Below are positions 4,601-5,672 of a stretch of DNA of 5,672 nucleotides, piece by piece. The stretch lies in assembly GCA_013812465.1 (NCBI GenBank), contig JACCTK010000148.1:1-5672 (forward strand), written 5' to 3'. The first letter of the stretch is position 1. Every line of letters starts with the position of its first letter. Position numbers and translations under genes: made by a program. Origin of the DNA: Actinomycetota bacterium (GTDB taxonomy: Bacteria; Actinomycetota; Thermoleophilia; Gaiellales; Gaiellaceae). A model generated the notes under the pieces. That model ran no database searches. It worked only from the letters and a program-made list of their open reading frames with translations, and had not been told where the DNA came from.

Positions 4601-5672
4601 AGCGTCCGAGTGCGAAGCCTCCGCGTTCTCGTCGACCGCGACGCCGCCGGCGCGCTCCTGCTCGCGTTCGCGATTCCGTTTCTCTTCCTCCACGAGAGGT
4701 ACCAGCTCGAGCTCACAATCGATCTCGGCTCGACCTCGTTAGATGTTCGCCTCTCGGACCTCGCCGTCCTCGTCGTCGTCGTCGCGGCGGCTGTTCTTGC
4801 CGTGAGGCAGGGCACGTCTCGCCTGGGTCCGGGTCGGATTCTGTGGATCCCGGGCACGGCGCTTCTCCTCTGGCTCGCTTTCCAGGCCTTGCGCCCGGAC
4901 TCGGTCGACGATGCGCTGTTCGAGGATCACCTCGTCAGCTACGCGAAGCTCGTCGAATACGCGCTCCTCGCCGTCGCCGTGCCGCTCTTGATTCGACGGA
5001 CTCGAGACCTCATGATCGTGCTCGGGAGCCTCGTGCTCTGGTCGGCCTTCGCGTCCGCGGTCGCCCTCGTGCAGTTCTTCGGCCTCGACGTCTTCGACGC
5101 CTGGAACGCCGGCTGGCGCCAGCCGTCGTTCCTCGGGCATCACGACCTTGCCGCGCTCAGCGCAGTCTCCGCGGCGCTCGCCGCCACCGGGATCCTCTGC
5201 CTGCGGACGCGTCTTCCCGCCTCGGCGCTTTGGAGCACCGCCCTCGTCGCCGGCGCGCTCGGGCTGATGCTCGCGGGCTCCGTCGCGGCGGCAGGCGGAT
5301 TCGCGCTCGGCGCGCTGGCGCTGGCGATCGCCCCTCGAGGTCGGTTCGAGCCCTCCCCCCGCCGGTTCCTCGCGCTCCTTGCGCTGGTGCTCGTCGTCGG
5401 AGGCGGCGTCACTGCTATCCGAGCCGACTCGCTCGAGCAGTTCGTTCGCTTCCTCGGGGTCCGCGGAGACGAGCGGCCGCAGGGTGTCGAGACCTACTCG
5501 CAACGCACGGTGCTCGCGTACATCGGCTTGAGAATCTGGGAGGACAGCCCGGTCGTGGGCGTGGGCTGGCAACGCTCTGGGCGCGAAGACGTGTTCGAGC
5601 CCTACCTCGAGGATGCGCGCGAGCGTTTCCCGGACGTGGTCGACTTCGCGTTCCCCGCGGAGAGTCGCGAGT
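4583..5672 (+). CDS. O-antigen ligase/polymerase-like membrane protein (Wzy/WaaL type), 3' end missing
   Basis: The frame from ATG 4583 is open to the window edge, giving 363 full codons plus one base. GGGAGG lies ten bases upstream. The protein is very hydrophobic with about nine membrane segments: roughly 21-38, 57-74, 86-101, 121-137, 142-168, 187-208, 214-232, 233-250 and 261-279. A long loop, predicted to be extracytoplasmic, begins near 280. Family-like features are the early RLSDLAVLVVVV segment, GHHDLAALSAV (185-195) at a helix start, AGSVAAAGGFALGALAL, and above all YSQRTVLAYIGLRIWEDSPVVGVGW (305-329). That last stretch matches the R...W...P..GVG signature of the O-antigen ligase/polymerase (Wzy_C) domain. 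Such enzymes join undecaprenyl-linked glycans outside the membrane, either polymerising units or ligating them to an acceptor. The visible sequence does not separate these roles, but the adjacent flippase and glycosyltransferases favour a polymerase. The missing part should hold the rest of the loop, including a likely functional His, and the last helices. Confidence 0.9.
   Translation, partial: MAESRVSVRVRSLRVLVDRDAAGALLLAFAIPFLFLHERYQLELTIDLGSTSLDVRLSDLAVLVVVVAAAVLAVRQGTSRLGPGRILWIPGTALLLWLAFQALRPDSVDDALFEDHLVSYAKLVEYALLAVAVPLLIRRTRDLMIVLGSLVLWSAFASAVALVQFFGLDVFDAWNAGWRQPSFLGHHDLAALSAVSAALAATGILCLRTRLPASALWSTALVAGALGLMLAGSVAAAGGFALGALALAIAPRGRFEPSPRRFLALLALVLVVGGGVTAIRADSLEQFVRFLGVRGDERPQGVETYSQRTVLAYIGLRIWEDSPVVGVGWQRSGREDVFEPYLEDARERFPDVVDFAFPAESRE

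Noticed and set aside
4577..4693. N-terminal extension of the flippase to GTG 4693
   Set aside because: The added 39 residues are charged, have no family counterpart, and are antisense to the first membrane segment of the divergent gene. The chance that a long overlap is real is low but not zero.
4771..4784. CGTCGTCGTCGTCG short tandem repeat
   Set aside because: It encodes a run of Val in a membrane helix of the ligase/polymerase protein; a four-unit GTC run is ordinary in a GC-rich membrane gene.
4739..5572. Long leftward open frame of 277 codons
   Set aside because: It is antisense to the ligase/polymerase gene. Its Glu/Arg-rich character mirrors the Leu/Val/Ala codons of the real hydrophobic protein.
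1..5672. tRNA, rRNA, CRISPR array, insertion sequence or riboswitch
   Set aside because: Almost every base is accounted for by coding sequence. No repeat-spacer pattern, transposase motif, cloverleaf or structured leader was seen.

Overview
The window is a GC-rich, gene-dense piece of a bacterial chromosome. High G/C at third codon positions, GTG start codons, genes joined by 4-base overlaps and the protein types suggest a high-GC actinobacterium-like lineage, possibly Thermoleophilia/Gaiellales-like and perhaps from a metagenome. That placement is inferred from style; no marker gene is present.

Layout, left to right. Bases 1-137 hold the C-terminal end of a rightward gene of unknown function. 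It converges on a four-gene leftward operon filling 191-4576. In transcription order the operon encodes a Wzx/MATE-like polysaccharide flippase (4576-3290), a GT4-family glycosyltransferase (3293-2163), a second and divergent GT4-like glycosyltransferase (2166-1021) and a secreted protein of unknown function (1024-191). All three junctions are the same 4-base GTGA stop/start overlap. Only 6 bases from the flippase start codon, a rightward gene begins at 4583 and runs off the right edge. It encodes a multi-spanning O-antigen ligase/polymerase (Wzy/WaaL-like) protein, of which 363 residues are visible.

Together the genes look like part of a Wzx/Wzy-type pathway for a surface polysaccharide. The two cytoplasmic glycosyltransferases would add sugars to a lipid-linked intermediate, the flippase would move it across the membrane, and the divergent integral-membrane enzyme would polymerise or ligate it outside. 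The exported fourth protein is the least explained member and the best candidate for something undescribed. No initiating sugar-phosphate transferase, chain-length regulator, mobile element, RNA gene or CRISPR array is visible.
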